Positions 9,765-20,548 of a DNA stretch of 64,000 bases are shown piece after piece; position 1 is the stretch's first letter, and each line of letters starts with the position of its first letter. The notes under the pieces are model-generated. The model did not search any database, had not been told where the DNA came from, and worked only from the letters and a program-made list of their open reading frames with translations. Source of the stretch: Vibrio mexicanus (GTDB lineage: Bacteria; Pseudomonadota; Gammaproteobacteria; Enterobacterales; Vibrionaceae); the NCBI RefSeq assembly GCF_001012815.1, contig NZ_JYJP01000015.1, forward strand, positions 62,001 through 126,000. Reading direction: 5' to 3'. The position numbers were made by a program, and so were the translations under genes.

Positions 9765-11296
9765 TTAGATACTGGTTAATATCGCTTCCGGCATTAAGTG
9801 ATTGTGAACGGCGAGTTTCAGAAGCGCATTGGCTTTTTCGATATCCGGTGCAAAATAGCGATCTTTGTCGTAAAAAGGTACTTTCTCACGCAGGATCTGT
9901 TTTGCTTCTTCAATTCGCGGTGAAGAGGTGAGTGGAGTTCTAAAGTCGAGCCCTTGAGCTGCAGCGAGATATTCTACAGCGAGAATGCCTCTGGTGTTTT
10001 CTCCCATCTCTTTCAAGCGGCGGCCAGCAAATGTGGCCATAGAGACATGATCTTCTTGGTTGGCCGAGGTTGGCAAGCTATCAACCGAGCTGGGTGAGCC
10101 AAAGTTTTGTTCTCACTTGCTAGCGCAGCAGAAGTCACTTGAGCAATCATAAAGCCTGAGTTCACACCGCCGTTATCGACAAGGAAAGGAGGTAGTTTGC
10201 TTAAGGCGCTATCAATGAGCAATGCCATACGCCTTTCTGACAAACTACCGATTTCCGCAATAGAAAGTGCCAGAGCATCCGCTGCCATTGCAACAGGCTC
10301 TGCGTGGAAGTTGCCACCCGAGATAATATCGCCATCATCCGCAAATACAAGTGGGTTGTCCGATACTGAGTTCGCTTCTACTTCGAGTGCAGAAGCTGCG
10401 TTTCTGATCTGCTGCAAACAGGCACCCATTACTTGAGGTTGGCAACGCAGTGAATACGGGTCTTGAACCTTTTCACAGTCAGTGTGAGATTCACCAATGT
10501 CGCTGCGGCTATCGAGAATATGGCGATAAGCTGTTGCTGCATCCATCTGGCTGCGATGTCCACGCACACGGTGGATACGAGGGTCAAATGGACGTCGGCT
10601 ACCAAGCGCAGCATCCACAGACATCGCTCCACACACGGTTGCAGAAGCAAAAAGATCTTCCGCAACAAACAATCCTTCTAATGCAAATGCGGTTGATGCT
10701 TGTGTACCATTGAGTAGCGCTAGGCCTTCTTTCGGTGCAAGCATGATAGGCTCTAAACCAGCGATTTGAAGCGCTTCTTGGCCTGAAATGATTTTGCCAT
10801 TATGCCTAGCTTCCCCTTCGCCTAATAGGACAGTGCTCATATGAGCCAGAGGCGCTAGATCACCAGATGCACCGACTGACCCTTTTTGTGGCACACACGG
10901 GTAAACCTGTGAGTTAACAAGCTCAATCAATGCTTGAATGACTTCTAGTCGAATACCTGAGTAGCCGCGAGCCAAGCTGTTGATTTTCAGTACCATCATC
11001 AGGCGAACTGTTTCATCGGCCATTAGTTCGCCAATTCCCGCCGCATGAGAAAGGACGATACTCTTTTGCAGTGTTTCGAGATCTTCAGGCGCGATACGTG
11101 TGTTTGCAAGCAGGCCAAATCCAGTGTTGATGCCGTAAACGGTGCGGTCTTCCGCAATGACTTGATTGACCACATCGGTACTGGCATTAATCTCCTGATG
11201 TGATTCGGGGTCGAGCTGCAAATTGATTGGCGAGCGGCTGACTTGCCTTAGTTCTTTTATGCTAAGGTGTCCGGGTTTTAGTAACAGGTTTAACAT
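9765..11296 (-). CDS. hutH: Histidine ammonia-lyase, one frameshift
   Basis: HutH deaminates L-histidine to urocanate, the first step of histidine breakdown. The restored protein is about 510 residues, the usual size. The MIO-cofactor triad Ala-Ser-Gly is visible in [15 protein letters not shown], and GTQAS and the SVSDNP region are also present. I prefer ATG 11296 (MLNLL), because AAGGA lies nine bases upstream; ATG 11305 would be too close to it. A single base is missing near 10087, where [17 protein letters not shown] should read through. It is the last gene of hutG-U-H, 24 bases after hutU, followed by a terminator. Confidence 0.95.
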
Positions 11297-11320
11297 CTCA
11301 TTCATTCCTTGCTTCTTAGC

Positions 11321-13032
11321 CTATTTCAAGTTCTTCAGTTCTTCATTGAGCATAGGTAAGTCTAGCCCTTGCTTTGCTGCGCATTTCTTGGCGATATCGT
11401 AACCTGCGTCCGCATGGCGCATTACACCAGTAGCTGGGTCGTTGTGTAACACTCGCGCAATACGCTCTGCGGCATCATCACTCCCATCGCAGCAAATAAC
11501 CATGCCAGAGTGTTGTGAGAAGCCCATACCAACGCCGCCACCATGGTGAAGTGAAACCCAAGTAGCGCCGCCTGCGGTATTCAGTAGGGCATTAAGTAAC
11601 GGCCAATCCGATACGGCGTCAGAGCCATCCATCATGCTTCGGTCTCGCGGTTAGGGCTGGCAACAGAGCCAGAATCAAGGTGGTCGCGGCCAATAACGAT
11701 AGGTGCTTTTAGTTCCCCATCTTTCACCATTTGGTTGAATGCTTCACCAAGACGTTTGCGATCTTTTAGGCCAACCCAACAGATACGGGCAGGTAAACCT
11801 TGGAACTGAATGCGCTCTTTAGCCATATCTAGCCAGTTGTGAAGGTGCGGATTGTCTGGGATCAGCTCTTTCACTTTCTGGTCTGTTTTGTAGATATCTT
11901 CAGGGTCGCCAGATAGTGCAGCCCAACGGAATGGGCCAATGCCTTCGCAGAATAGAGGGCGGATGTATGCTGGAACAAACCCTGGGAAATCAAAGGCGTT
12001 CTCAATGCCCTCTTCGAGCGCCATTTGACGAATATTGTTGCCGTAATCGAGTGTCGCAGCGCCGCGGTTTTGTAGCTCTAACATGGCTGAAACCTGAATG
12101 GCCATTGACTCTTTCGCCGCTTTAACCACTTTGGCTTCGTCTTGCTCGCGAATCGATTGAGCATACTCCATCGACCAGCCTTTCGGCAGGTAGCCGTTGA
12201 GTGGATCGTGAGCCGAAGTTTGGTCAGTCACAACATCGGGCGTGATATTGCGCTCCACGAGTTCTGGGAACACATCCGCGGCATTGCCCAATAGGCCAAC
12301 TGAGATTGGTTTGTCTGTCTCGTTAATCATCGCCAAAGCCTCGTCAAGGCTGGTGGCTTTTTTATCCACGTAGCCTGTACGTAGACGATAATCGATACGT
12401 GATTCATCGCATTCCACGGCCATCATCGAAAATCCGGCCATGGTTGCTGCAAGGGGTTGTGCGCCACCCATACCACCGAGGCCGCCGGTTAAAATCCATC
12501 GGTTAGTCGCATCGCCATTGAAGTGTTTCTTTGCAACAGAGACAAAAGTTTCGTAAGTGCCTTGGACAATGCCTTGTGAGCCGATGTAGATCCAGCTTCC
12601 CGCGGTCATTTGGCCGTACATCATCAAGCCTTGCTTATCGAGCTCGTTGAAGTGCTCCCAATTGGCCCAATGAGGCACTAAGTTAGAGTTCGCAATAATG
12701 ACGCGTGGGGCATTTTTATGGGTAGGGAAGACACCAACGGGCTTACCAGATTGAACTAACAGTGTCTGGTCGTCCTCTAGGCGCTTTAACACCTCGACGA
12801 TCTTGTCGTAACACTCCCAGTTGCGTGCTGCACGACCAATACCACCATACACAACCAGTGAGTGTGGGTGTTCAGCGACATCAGGATCTAGGTTGTTCAT
12901 CAACATGCGCAGTGGCGCTTCCGTTAGCCAAGATTTTGTTCTCAGTTCACTGCCATGAGGGGCACGAATCGTTCTACTTGTATCAAGGCGAATGGTATCA
13001 AGGCGAGGATTGCTGCTAAGACTCTCTGTCAT
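11321..13032 (-). CDS. hutU: Urocanate hydratase, one frameshift
   Basis: Urocanase adds water to urocanate to give imidazolonepropionate using tightly bound NAD+. About 570 residues from ATG 13032 (MTESLS), which has GGAGT seven bases upstream; the longer open frame to 13182 would add a proline/lysine-rich tail coming from tandem repeats and is unlikely to be coding. The glycine-rich NAD motif [11 protein letters not shown] is clear. One A appears missing near 11638, where [12 protein letters not shown] should join. HutG lies upstream across a 179-base gap and hutH follows 24 bases downstream. Confidence 0.95.
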
Positions 13033-13080
13033 GTTGGGTACTCCTTCTTTAACTTTTGTTTCAACGTTTATAGTTATTTT

Positions 13081-13140
13081 TTTAGGTAATGGGTTTTTAA
13101 GTAATGTAGTTGTAGGTAATACTGTTTTAGGTAATGCATA
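13081..13140. repeat. Four imperfect 15-bp tandem repeats in the hutG-hutU gap
   Basis: The stretch divides exactly into four 15-base units starting at 13081, 13096, 13111 and 13126. Each contains TAGGTAAT or TAAGTAAT at the same offset (bases 3-10 of the unit). It lies in the 179-base noncoding gap between hutG and hutU, inside the operon. It may be a protein-binding array, an RNA element or a slippage-prone minisatellite; nothing else in the gap explains it. Confidence 0.75.
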
Positions 13141-13211
13141 GAACGAGTGACTATTCGCACTTCGCTTTTTTTTCGTTGGCAACCTGTAAATAGGTCAACC
13201 AACTGTTTTTG

Positions 13212-14224
13212 TTATTTATTCGACATCGCATTGGCTATTTCCCAACATAGCCTTGCCGCTAAACGCGCGGTTTGGCCATCTATGTCATAAGTTGGGTTGT
13301 ACTCAGCGATATCGGCAATGAGTAATTTGTCGCTGTGATTGAAAATGCAATCGAGATAGCCGCGGATGACATCAAACGTGACGCCTGCTGGTGCCGGAGC
13401 GCTAACACCCGGCGCTGTCGCTGCAGGAAATACGTCTAAATCAATGGTTAAGTAAAGAATGTCAACGGATGCGATAAATGCTTCTAACTGAGCCAAATGA
13501 TTCTGATAATGTAGTGTGGTGAGATCTTTATCTTCCACGTACCATACATTAAGTGAATCCGCTTGTTGGAATAGGGCAGGTGTGTTGCTGGCTCTGCTTA
13601 CTCCTAGGCAGGCATAGTTGAAATCCCAGTTCTGCTGCTCACAATAACTCTGGATTTGGCTAAAAGGCGTGCCCGAGCTTGGTTTAATATCTTTGCTTTC
13701 GTGCAGGAATTTACGCAAATCGAAATGCGCATCGAAGTTGATAATGCCAATCTTTGGAGCGTTAATTCCTAAGTTGTGGAAGTGACCCGCGAGCCCTTGA
13801 AAAGAGGCCCAAGCAATTTCGTGCCCACCACCTAAAGTGATAACAGGTGTATTCTGTAATGCCGTTGTGATAACGCGAGCGCACTGCGCTTGAGCCTCTT
13901 CAAGTTCATCGCCTTGGCAGTGCACGTTACCAAGGTCTACAAGAGAAGAGTCGTTGTGCCATGCCATATTAGCGAGGGCTTGGCGAATCTTGTTTGGGCC
14001 CTTGCAGGCCCCGATACGACCTTTGTTTCGCGCCACGCCTGCATCAGTGGCGAAGCAAGAATTGATACGGAATCAGAGTGCTCTGTTAAGTTCGCAGCTT
14101 GCTGCGACTTCACAATGTGATGAACACGTGTACCTAGCTCAGCGTCTTCAATATCTGTTCGGCCCTGCCATACAAAGTCGCAGTAGGTTGCAGGAACGGA
14201 TGTGCTGTCGGATTTAATACTCAT
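13212..14224 (-). CDS. hutG: Formimidoylglutamase, one frameshift
   Basis: HutG hydrolyses N-formimidoyl-L-glutamate to glutamate and formamide, the last step of the short Hut route. It is a ureohydrolase (arginase fold) with a binuclear Mn site; [17 protein letters not shown] and TIDLDVFP supply the metal ligands. Restored length is about 337, normal for the family. One base is missing near 14048, joining SILASP to [17 protein letters not shown]. Start ATG 14224 lies ten bases past the hutI stop, so the two are translationally close. Confidence 0.94.
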
Positions 14225-14233
14225 TTTAAACCT

Positions 14234-15475
14234 CTAAACATTTGCCGCAGGGGAGCAAACTTTTCCATTGAGAACTCGAGCTTCTACCTTGTTTATGCCT
14301 TGGGCATAGCTTAATTCGGCAGGGTGGCTCACGTTCCAAACCACCAAGTCGGCATCGAAATCGGATTTGATTTGACCTCTTGAATCCCCTTCACCCAGTG
14401 CTTTGGCCGCGTGTTGGGTTACGCCGCGCAATGCTTCCTCCGGAGTGAGCCCAAACAGTGTGCAAGCCATATTCATCATCATGGTTAAGTCTGCAAAAGG
14501 AGAGGTGCCTGGATTGAGATCGCTGGCAACGGCCATTGGGATTTTGTAGTGACGGAGCAGCTCGATCGGCGGCTTTTTAGTTTCTTTCAAAAAGTAAAAT
14601 GCGCCGGGCAGCAGCGTTGCTACGGTTTCTGAATCGGCTAGGGCTTTAATCCCTTCTTCATTCAAGTATTCGATGTGATCGGCAGAGAGCCCGTTGTAAC
14701 GCGCTGTCAAAGCGGTACCATCCAAGTTCGAAAGTTGTTCTGTATGCCCTTTCACTTTTAGGCCATGGTTTGTCGCTGCCTGAAAGACACGTTCTGTTTG
14801 TTCGATATCAAAACCAATGGATTCACAGAACACGTCAACACTGGTCGCTAGTTCGAGTTCTACAACTTTAGGAATGATCACATCACAAACGTAGTCAATG
14901 TATTGATTAGGTTTTCCTGCAAACTCAGGAGGAAGGGCATGAGCAGCCAGTAGTGTGGTTGTCACGCGGATGTCGCGATATTGCTCTAACTGATGAGCGG
15001 CTTTGAGCATCTTTATTTCATCATCAAGAGTTAAACCATAGCCTGATTTAATCTCAACAGACGTAACGCCCGAGCGAATCAAGCCATCAAGTCTTGGCAG
15101 TGCCAGTTCGACAAGTTCGTCTTCGCAAGCAGAGCGAGTAGCCGCGACGGTGGATAGGATTCCACCACCTTGTTTGGCGATTTCTTGGTAGGGAACACCT
15201 TTGAGGCGTTTCTCAAACTCTTGGGCACGGCTGCCTGCATAGATTAAGTGAGTATGGCAGTCAATGAGCCCTGGCGTAACCAAATTTCCTTGGCAGTCAT
15301 ACACCTCAACATCATCTGCTGAATTGTTTTCGAACTGACTACCGGCTTGAATGGAATGGATTTTCCCATCTTGAATATGAATGCAGCTCGGCTGAGAAAG
15401 TGCGTATCCATCATCACCTGAGATCATGGATACGATTCGAGCGTTGATCAGTTTTAGAGGGCTGCCTTTGTCCAT
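14234..15475 (-). CDS. hutI: Imidazolonepropionase
   Basis: HutI opens the ring of imidazolone-5-propionate to formimidoylglutamate, the third Hut step. 413 residues, amidohydrolase (TIM-barrel) fold: the HxH metal motif in [10 protein letters not shown], a later His in GHTEQLSN, and Asp in [10 protein letters not shown]. It is intact, unlike its neighbours. First gene of the hutI-G-U-H run; a perfect palindrome TGTATATACA lies about 30 bases upstream of its start and is a likely HutC operator. Confidence 0.95.
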   Translation of the reverse strand: MDKGSPLKLINARIVSMISGDDGYALSQPSCIHIQDGKIHSIQAGSQFENNSADDVEVYDCQGNLVTPGLIDCHTHLIYAGSRAQEFEKRLKGVPYQEIAKQGGGILSTVAATRSACEDELVELALPRLDGLIRSGVTSVEIKSGYGLTLDDEIKMLKAAHQLEQYRDIRVTTTLLAAHALPPEFAGKPNQYIDYVCDVIIPKVVELELATSVDVFCESIGFDIEQTERVFQAATNHGLKVKGHTEQLSNLDGTALTARYNGLSADHIEYLNEEGIKALADSETVATLLPGAFYFLKETKKPPIELLRHYKIPMAVASDLNPGTSPFADLTMMMNMACTLFGLTPEEALRGVTQHAAKALGEGDSRGQIKSDFDADLVVWNVSHPAELSYAQGINKVEARVLNGKVCSPAANV

Positions 15476-15506
15476 TGTTTGCTCACTAGCGAGTGGTTAC
15501 TTTAAA

Positions 15507-15516
15507 TGTATATACA
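15507..15516. promoter_or_regulatory. Putative HutC operator ahead of hutI
   Basis: TGTATATACA is a perfect ten-base palindrome within ATGTATATACAAATT, in the 115-base gap between hutC and hutI. HutC-family repressors of enterics and pseudomonads bind sites with this TGTATA-TACA core. The half site TATACAAAT recurs upstream of hutC (16325-16333), which supports a shared regulator. Confidence 0.6.
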
Positions 15517-15590
15517 AATTAAAGTGTATTTGATTCGCTACGGCAAGGTGAATGTTGCTAAATTGTGATCAACAAACAGGATGATGCTCT

Positions 15591-16303
15591 TTAATCGATC
15601 ATGATCTTGGAGCTTAATTTGTAGTTATTGCCTGGATGGTAGAGAAGTGCAGAGCTAACAAGCGCATTATTACTCCATGTCCGACGTTTGAGAACCAAGC
15701 AGGCGCTACCTTCTTGCAGAGCTAGTTCTTCTTTAACTTTATCCTCTGCGATGATGGCTTCGACTGTGTGCTCTATCGCACTAAGCGGGCAGTTGTTTGA
15801 CAGGTATTGGTGAGGTGTAAATTGAGTAAAGTCTTGATTGATATAATCAGGAACAATCTGTGCGTTTACCCAACGCATCTCGAGTTGAATGGGCGTCTCA
15901 TCTTCGAAGTGGACAATCTTACTGTAGTAGACGAGAGAGCCTTGCATTATGCCCAGTTTAGTCGCTATGACGTCATCCGCGTTAAGAGAGGATTGAGTTA
16001 TGACTTTATTGCTGTATAGCTTGCCGCGCTCTAGAACCTCTTCCGATATGTTACGAATGTCTAGAAGGGGGATTCTGGCTTTTGGTGATTAAGATTGACG
16101 AAAGTGCCCGCGCGAGGCTTACGCGTGAGTTTTCCTTCGTTTACCAAATCTCTGATCGCTTTGTTGACTGTCATACGGCTGACTGAAAACTGTTTAGCGA
16201 GCTCTACTTCTGTTGTAATCCGATGGCCATGAGGCCAGCGACCAGATGCTATATTGTCATCGATAAACTGTTTTATTTGCAGATAGAGCGGCTCAGAAGA
16301 CAT
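15591..16303 (-). CDS. hutC: HutC, GntR-family repressor of histidine utilisation, one frameshift
   Basis: A restored protein of about 237 residues. The N-terminal winged helix is clear (LYLQIKQFIDDNIASGRW, VELAKQFSVSRMTVNKAIRDL). The C-terminal UTRA effector domain includes QGSLVYYSKIVHFEDETPIQLE. In HutC this domain binds urocanate, which releases DNA. One C is missing from the C-run at about 16067-16071; adding it gives continuous reading ESPLLDIRNISEEV. It is upstream of hutI on the same strand, with a half operator before its own start, suggesting autoregulation. Confidence 0.92.
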
Positions 16304-16324
16304 TGTGCATTTCCATTAATTGAC

Positions 16325-16333
16325 TATACAAAT
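16325..16333. promoter_or_regulatory. HutC-like half site upstream of hutC
   Basis: TATACAAAT repeats the right half of the hutI palindrome. It sits about 22 bases upstream of the hutC start, overlapping a TTGACT that could be a -35 element. Autoregulation of hutC is an inference. Confidence 0.4.
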
Positions 16334-16373
16334 ATTCTGTCATTTACGTAAAGGATGCAAGTCGAGGGCACAA

Positions 16374-16398
16374 AAAAGCCAATCAGAGATTGGCTTTT
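16374..16398. terminator. Hairpin terminator downstream of the dsDNA-mimic gene
   Basis: AAAAGCCAATC, loop AGA, GATTGGCTTTT. The arms give A/T runs on both strands; on the minus strand it follows the gene at 16429-16749 by 30 bases. Confidence 0.8.
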
Positions 16399-16428
16399 GT
16401 AAGTGACTTCAAATCATTTTCTAACTTG

Positions 16429-16749
16429 TTAGTCACGCTTCCACAGCATGTGACAGAACTTATGATCTGGGTCGCGGCTGATAAGCATGCGAGCAAAGAC
16501 ATCATCCAGCGCGTCGTCGGCTTCGTTCACTAGACCGATGCGCACTTCTGCGTAAGTCTCTTCGTCAACGACAAAACCTACGTGCTCAGTCCAGTCATCA
16601 CCCGTTTCCACAACTTCTGCTGCACCACGGTCTTCAAACTGCGCCGTGAACAGAATCACGTCTGCAGGCTCTAGATTATCTGGAGCCATTTCTAGGAAGA
16701 TATCGTAGGCTGCGTCGATGACGTCATCGTATGAGATCAAATCGGTCAT
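16429..16749 (-). CDS. yciU: Acidic dsDNA-mimic protein (HI1450/YciU family)
   Basis: A 106-residue, very acidic protein (repeated D/E: SYDDVIDAAYDIF, NEADDALDDVF) of the HI1450/YciU family (UPF0263/DUF440), whose structure resembles double-stranded DNA in charge layout and which may bind HU-type proteins. Its ATG overlaps the stop of the upstream EfpL gene by one base (TAATG), so the two are probably translationally coupled. The same pair occurs at VC1208-VC1209 of V. cholerae, as I recall. Its physiological target is not settled. Confidence 0.85.
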   Translation of the reverse strand: MTDLISYDDVIDAAYDIFLEMAPDNLEPADVILFTAQFEDRGAAEVVETGDDWTEHVGFVVDEETYAEVRIGLVNEADDALDDVFARMLISRDPDHKFCHMLWKRD

Positions 16750-17315
16750 TATGCGCGGCTCATGTATTTGCGTTCAGCTGTGTTGATCACGATGCGATCA
16801 CCCGTTGCGATGTACTCAGGTACTTGAACCGTCAGGCCAGTTGGCAAACGTGCAGGCTTAGTACGAGCTGAAGCAGATGCGCCTTTGATTGAAGGGTCAG
16901 TCTCTTCGATCGTCATCTCTACTGCCGCAGGAAGCTCAAGTGCGACTGGGCTACCGTCTACCAATACGATGTGCAGGCCTTGGATTTCTTCGGTGATGAA
17001 CATTAGCTCATCTGCAATGTCTTCTTGCTTGAAGGTGTACTGAGTGTAGTCTTCGTTGTCCATGAAGATGTACTCGTCGCCGTCCACGTATGAGAACGAA
17101 GAAGCACGCTTGTTCATTTCTACCGTATCAACCACATCGTCAGACTTAAAACGCTCATCAACGCGTGCACCAGTGTTTAGGTCGGTACAACGTAGCTTGT
17201 AGATTTTCGCGCCACCACGACCGCCCGGAGTGGTTACTTCGATGTCTTTAATTAGGAGTGTTTTGCCGTTAGATTCGATAGCAAAACCTTTTTTCAGTTC
17301 ACTTGCCCTTGGCAT
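16749..17315 (-). CDS. yeiP: Elongation factor P-like protein YeiP/EfpL
   Basis: A 188-residue EF-P paralogue with the KOW-like N domain (MPRASELKKGFAIESNGK) followed by two OB domains (ITEEIQGLHIVLVDG..., LPTGLTVQVPEYIATGDRI). The loop at about 31-35 reads PGGRG, ending in Arg rather than the modified Lys of EF-P, as expected for EfpL/YeiP. The family relieves ribosome stalling at polyproline and related motifs. Start ATG 17315. It overlaps the following dsDNA-mimic gene by one base. Confidence 0.92.
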   Translation of the reverse strand: MPRASELKKGFAIESNGKTLLIKDIEVTTPGGRGGAKIYKLRCTDLNTGARVDERFKSDDVVDTVEMNKRASSFSYVDGDEYIFMDNEDYTQYTFKQEDIADELMFITEEIQGLHIVLVDGSPVALELPAAVEMTIEETDPSIKGASASARTKPARLPTGLTVQVPEYIATGDRIVINTAERKYMSRA

Positions 17316-17383
17316 GGAGAGTTATCCTATTTGTTTGGTTTCGGTGCATTATACCAAGGACAATCAAAGAAGGAATCTCTTGA

Positions 17384-18211
17384 TTGATCTTTGATGCTAA
17401 GCGAACATTATGGCAGTTCAACTCTTTTAGTAATGACCAATCGATGATTTTATCTACCCTAGACTCACAACAACCTTTTCAACCTGAATACCAAAAAGCC
17501 ATTGACGAGCTTGTGACCTTTCTTCGAGGTGGGCTAGGAGATAACCTTCACAGCGTCTATATATACGGAAGTGTAGGGCGAAAGTGTGCCAAGCTGAATC
17601 TTTCAAACATAGATGTAATTGTCATTACACATCGCAGCTTCTCTGACACTCGCACAACGCTATTTAATACCATTAAATGGCGCTTTCAACGCTCTTATCC
17701 GCACATTACAGGCATTAACTTTAAATGCGGATTGGTGAAAGAAGTTGCGAGTCTGGACAGCATTTTCTCATGGGGCTTCATTCTTAGACATTGCGCCGTT
17801 TGCGTTTATGGTGAGAATCTGTCTGAGTGTTTTGGCGACTATGAGCCGAGTTGGGAGATCGCCAAACATTGGAATATGGATATTGAAGATTGGCTTGCGG
17901 TGTATCGCAATCGCATTGGCCGTGCGAATAAGGCTGAAGACCAAGTTAATGCGCAAGTAATTATCGCAAAGAAACTGCTCCGCGCGAGCTATTCACTTGT
18001 GATACCAAAAGACAAAAATTGGTTTGATGACCCGCTCGAATGTGGGGAGCAGTTCCTTCGTTACTTCCCAGAAAAAAGGGTGGAGGTGCAAAGATTGGGC
18101 ATTCTGCTCAAAGGGCAGCCGATCCCAAAACGGTCAGTCATTGGCCTGCTTGATGGATTTGGGGAATGGTTGGTTAAGCAGTTTAAGAAAACAGAGTTTC
18201 GAATCGGCTAA
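17384..18211 (+). CDS. Nucleotidyltransferase-fold protein of unknown substrate
   Basis: 275 residues from TTG 17384, preceded by AAGGAA nine bases upstream; ATG 17444 is an alternative start but has a weak ribosome site. Residues about 60-80 read YIYGSVGRK...LSNIDVIVIT, the GS...D pattern of pol-beta-type nucleotidyltransferases (as in aminoglycoside or MNT enzymes), but the first metal aspartate of the usual DxD is replaced by Asn (N-I-D). The C-terminal half is helical, like the substrate-binding part of KNTase-like enzymes. Either a variant site or loss of catalysis is possible. It stands alone, divergent from yeiP. Confidence 0.65.
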   Translation: MIFDAKRTLWQFNSFSNDQSMILSTLDSQQPFQPEYQKAIDELVTFLRGGLGDNLHSVYIYGSVGRKCAKLNLSNIDVIVITHRSFSDTRTTLFNTIKWRFQRSYPHITGINFKCGLVKEVASLDSIFSWGFILRHCAVCVYGENLSECFGDYEPSWEIAKHWNMDIEDWLAVYRNRIGRANKAEDQVNAQVIIAKKLLRASYSLVIPKDKNWFDDPLECGEQFLRYFPEKRVEVQRLGILLKGQPIPKRSVIGLLDGFGEWLVKQFKKTEFRIG

Positions 18212-18390
18212 ATCTGAAATTTTGGCACCCTTGCTTAAATTATGTGTAGTTGGTTTTAAATTTTTGCTGATTTATAGAGCGATTAATTAGTACAAGCTAC
18301 GATAACATGATATGAAACACAGACACTGACTCGTACAAAAGTTAATATTCTTCAAATACCTATCACCAAATAGTTGAGAAGAGGGCACTT

Positions 18391-20548
18391 TTGTACGCAC
18401 GGAAAGCGAAGCAAATTGCACAGTGGAAACAAGTGTTTTCATCACAAATGCAGGCTATCAGGGAAGGGTTGCTGTGGATTCTCCCGTGTTTGATGGTTTC
18501 TCAGCTCATATTATTCATTGCATCAATTGGAGAGTTTAGTCACGGTGGCCGAACGCCTTGGTTAGATTTTTTATTTGAGCTCTATTATTACCTCAACAAC
18601 CTCTTTCCAATCTTATTGACCGCCGCTTTATCTTTCATTCTTGCGATGCAGTGGCGTCTGCCTAGGCCACCTATCGCCTTAATATCTATTGTCTATTTAG
18701 GGCTTTTTCATAAATTATTCCAAGGCTCCGACAGTCGTTTGGTATTGGAACTCATCATTTCTGTTGCGACCCCTCTCTATTCGGTGCCAATGATAGCGGC
18801 TATCTATAAACGTCGTTGGCTGCGATTAGTCAGTAACGAGCAACTGAGTCGAATCGTTCGGGAATCTCTGAACCTGATTCTTCCCGCCATCTTTGTCGGC
18901 GTTGTTGTCATTTGTATCAACTCATCGGTGATGGTGTTTGCAGAGAAATACAACATCATCTCGTTAACGAATATGGATTATGAGTCCTCCCCACTGACAT
19001 TCGGAGCCGTTTTTGCGGCGGTAAATTCGGTATTGTGGTTTATGGGGATTCACGGTTACTACGCACTGTTACCTTGGATTGAAGTGTTAGAGCAGGGCAT
19101 TGTCACCACACAGCAAGCGGTCGCTTTAGGGCAATTTACAAGCGAATTTGTAAACTACTCATTTATGGGCGTGTTCGTGTTTACGGGAGGAAGTGGCGCA
19201 ACGTTGGGGCTGGTGGTCGTTCTGATTCTGTTTGCCAAGTCGAAAGCGCATCGATTGATTGCCATCGCGAGCTTGCCTTTGTCCCTGTTCAATATTAATG
19301 AAGTGTTGTTGTTTGGGTTACCCATCATTTTCAACCCGAGGCTGTTTTTACCGTTTCTATTGGCGCCTTTTGCGAATTTGATAACAGCATATATTGCAAT
19401 ATCGCAAGGTTGGGTGGTACCACAACATCAGCAATGCCATTTAGCAGTCCTATCTTCATTAATGGTTGGTTAGCAACGGAAGGGGATTTTTCAGCAGTAT
19501 TTCTGCAGTTGTTTAATGTGGCGTTGTCAGCCCTGATCTATTTCCCAGCAGTCATGGCACTCAACAGTACACTACGCGACCGCGATATTGGCTTTAGTTC
19601 ATTAGACACAACTTACTCTCGCCGTTATGAAGAAGCGCAGACATTAAGTAATGACTACTTAATGCGTGAAAAAGCGCAAAATCAACGACGAGATAGAATT
19701 GAACGTGAACTCAAGCACTACAGTCAGAAAGAGTTCTGCTTGGAGTACCAACCGCAAGTCTGTTCTAAGAGCGGACGAGTTGTTGGCTGTGAAGCATTAA
19801 TTCGAGCGATAGATGACTCAGGAAAGGTAGAGTACCCGGGAGCGTTTTTGCCGTGGTTTGAAAAGGCGGAATGATGAAAGATATCGACCGTTGGGCCGTT
19901 TTTCAGGCGGTCAATGATGTGAAGGTAGCGCTAAAGCAAGGCTGGGCGGTGCCAACGAGTGTCAACATCACTCCGGAAACCTTGTTAGATTCCGGTCTAG
20001 TTGAGCGTTTGGCAAAGGCGATTGCACCAGTTGCTGAGTATATCCATATTGAGATAACTGAAGAGACCTTACTTAATGATAAGGAACTCGTCGCTCAGTC
20101 TCTCAGTGAGCTTAGAAAAACGGGCGCGAAAATCTATATTGATGATTTTGGTTCGGGTTTCTCGTCATTGAGCTATTTGACTTACTTCGATATTGACGCA
20201 ATTAAGATTGATAGAAGCTTTGTGTTGGCTCTTGAGACAGTTAAAGGGAAGAAGGTGTTCAGTGGTTTGTTGAACTTGGCTAACGACCTCGAGTTGGCGA
20301 CGGTGGTAGAGGGTGTTGAAACTCAAGAGCAAATTAGTTGTATTACTCCTCAATCAGATACGTCAATCCAAGGTTGGTTCTATAGTCGGTCATTGCCTCT
20401 AGCCCAACTCAAAAAATATATCATTGAGACTAATCTCCTGAGCCCAAAATCTGAAGGCTCGGGGTCTAGTGATAAAGGGGATTCAGATGATTATTCCGAT
20501 CATGGCGTGGACGAGTTGACTAAAACAGACCTAGCTGAGGCTCGCTAA
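18391..20548 (+). CDS. PTS EIIC-like membrane domain fused to EAL c-di-GMP phosphodiesterase, two frameshifts
   Basis: Restored length is about 719. The N-terminal 400 residues form many transmembrane helices resembling the EIIC permease domain of cellobiose-type PTS (FGAVFAAVNSVLWFMGIHGYYAL, GGTTTSAMPFSSP). A coiled linker follows, then a complete EAL domain: CEALIRA, IEITEETLL, DDFGSGFSSLSYL, KIDRSF and VEGVET, all catalytic residues kept. One base is missing near 19415 and one near 19870. The start is TTG 18391 with GAGG upstream. I infer a sugar-sensing or transport-coupled c-di-GMP hydrolase. The acidic serine-rich tail overlaps the convergent polB end by 29 bases. Confidence 0.85.

Noticed and set aside
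13033-13182. N-terminal extension of HutU
   Set aside because: The extension is Pro/Lys/Thr repeats generated by the 15-bp tandem array; the family starts at 13032 with a good ribosome site.
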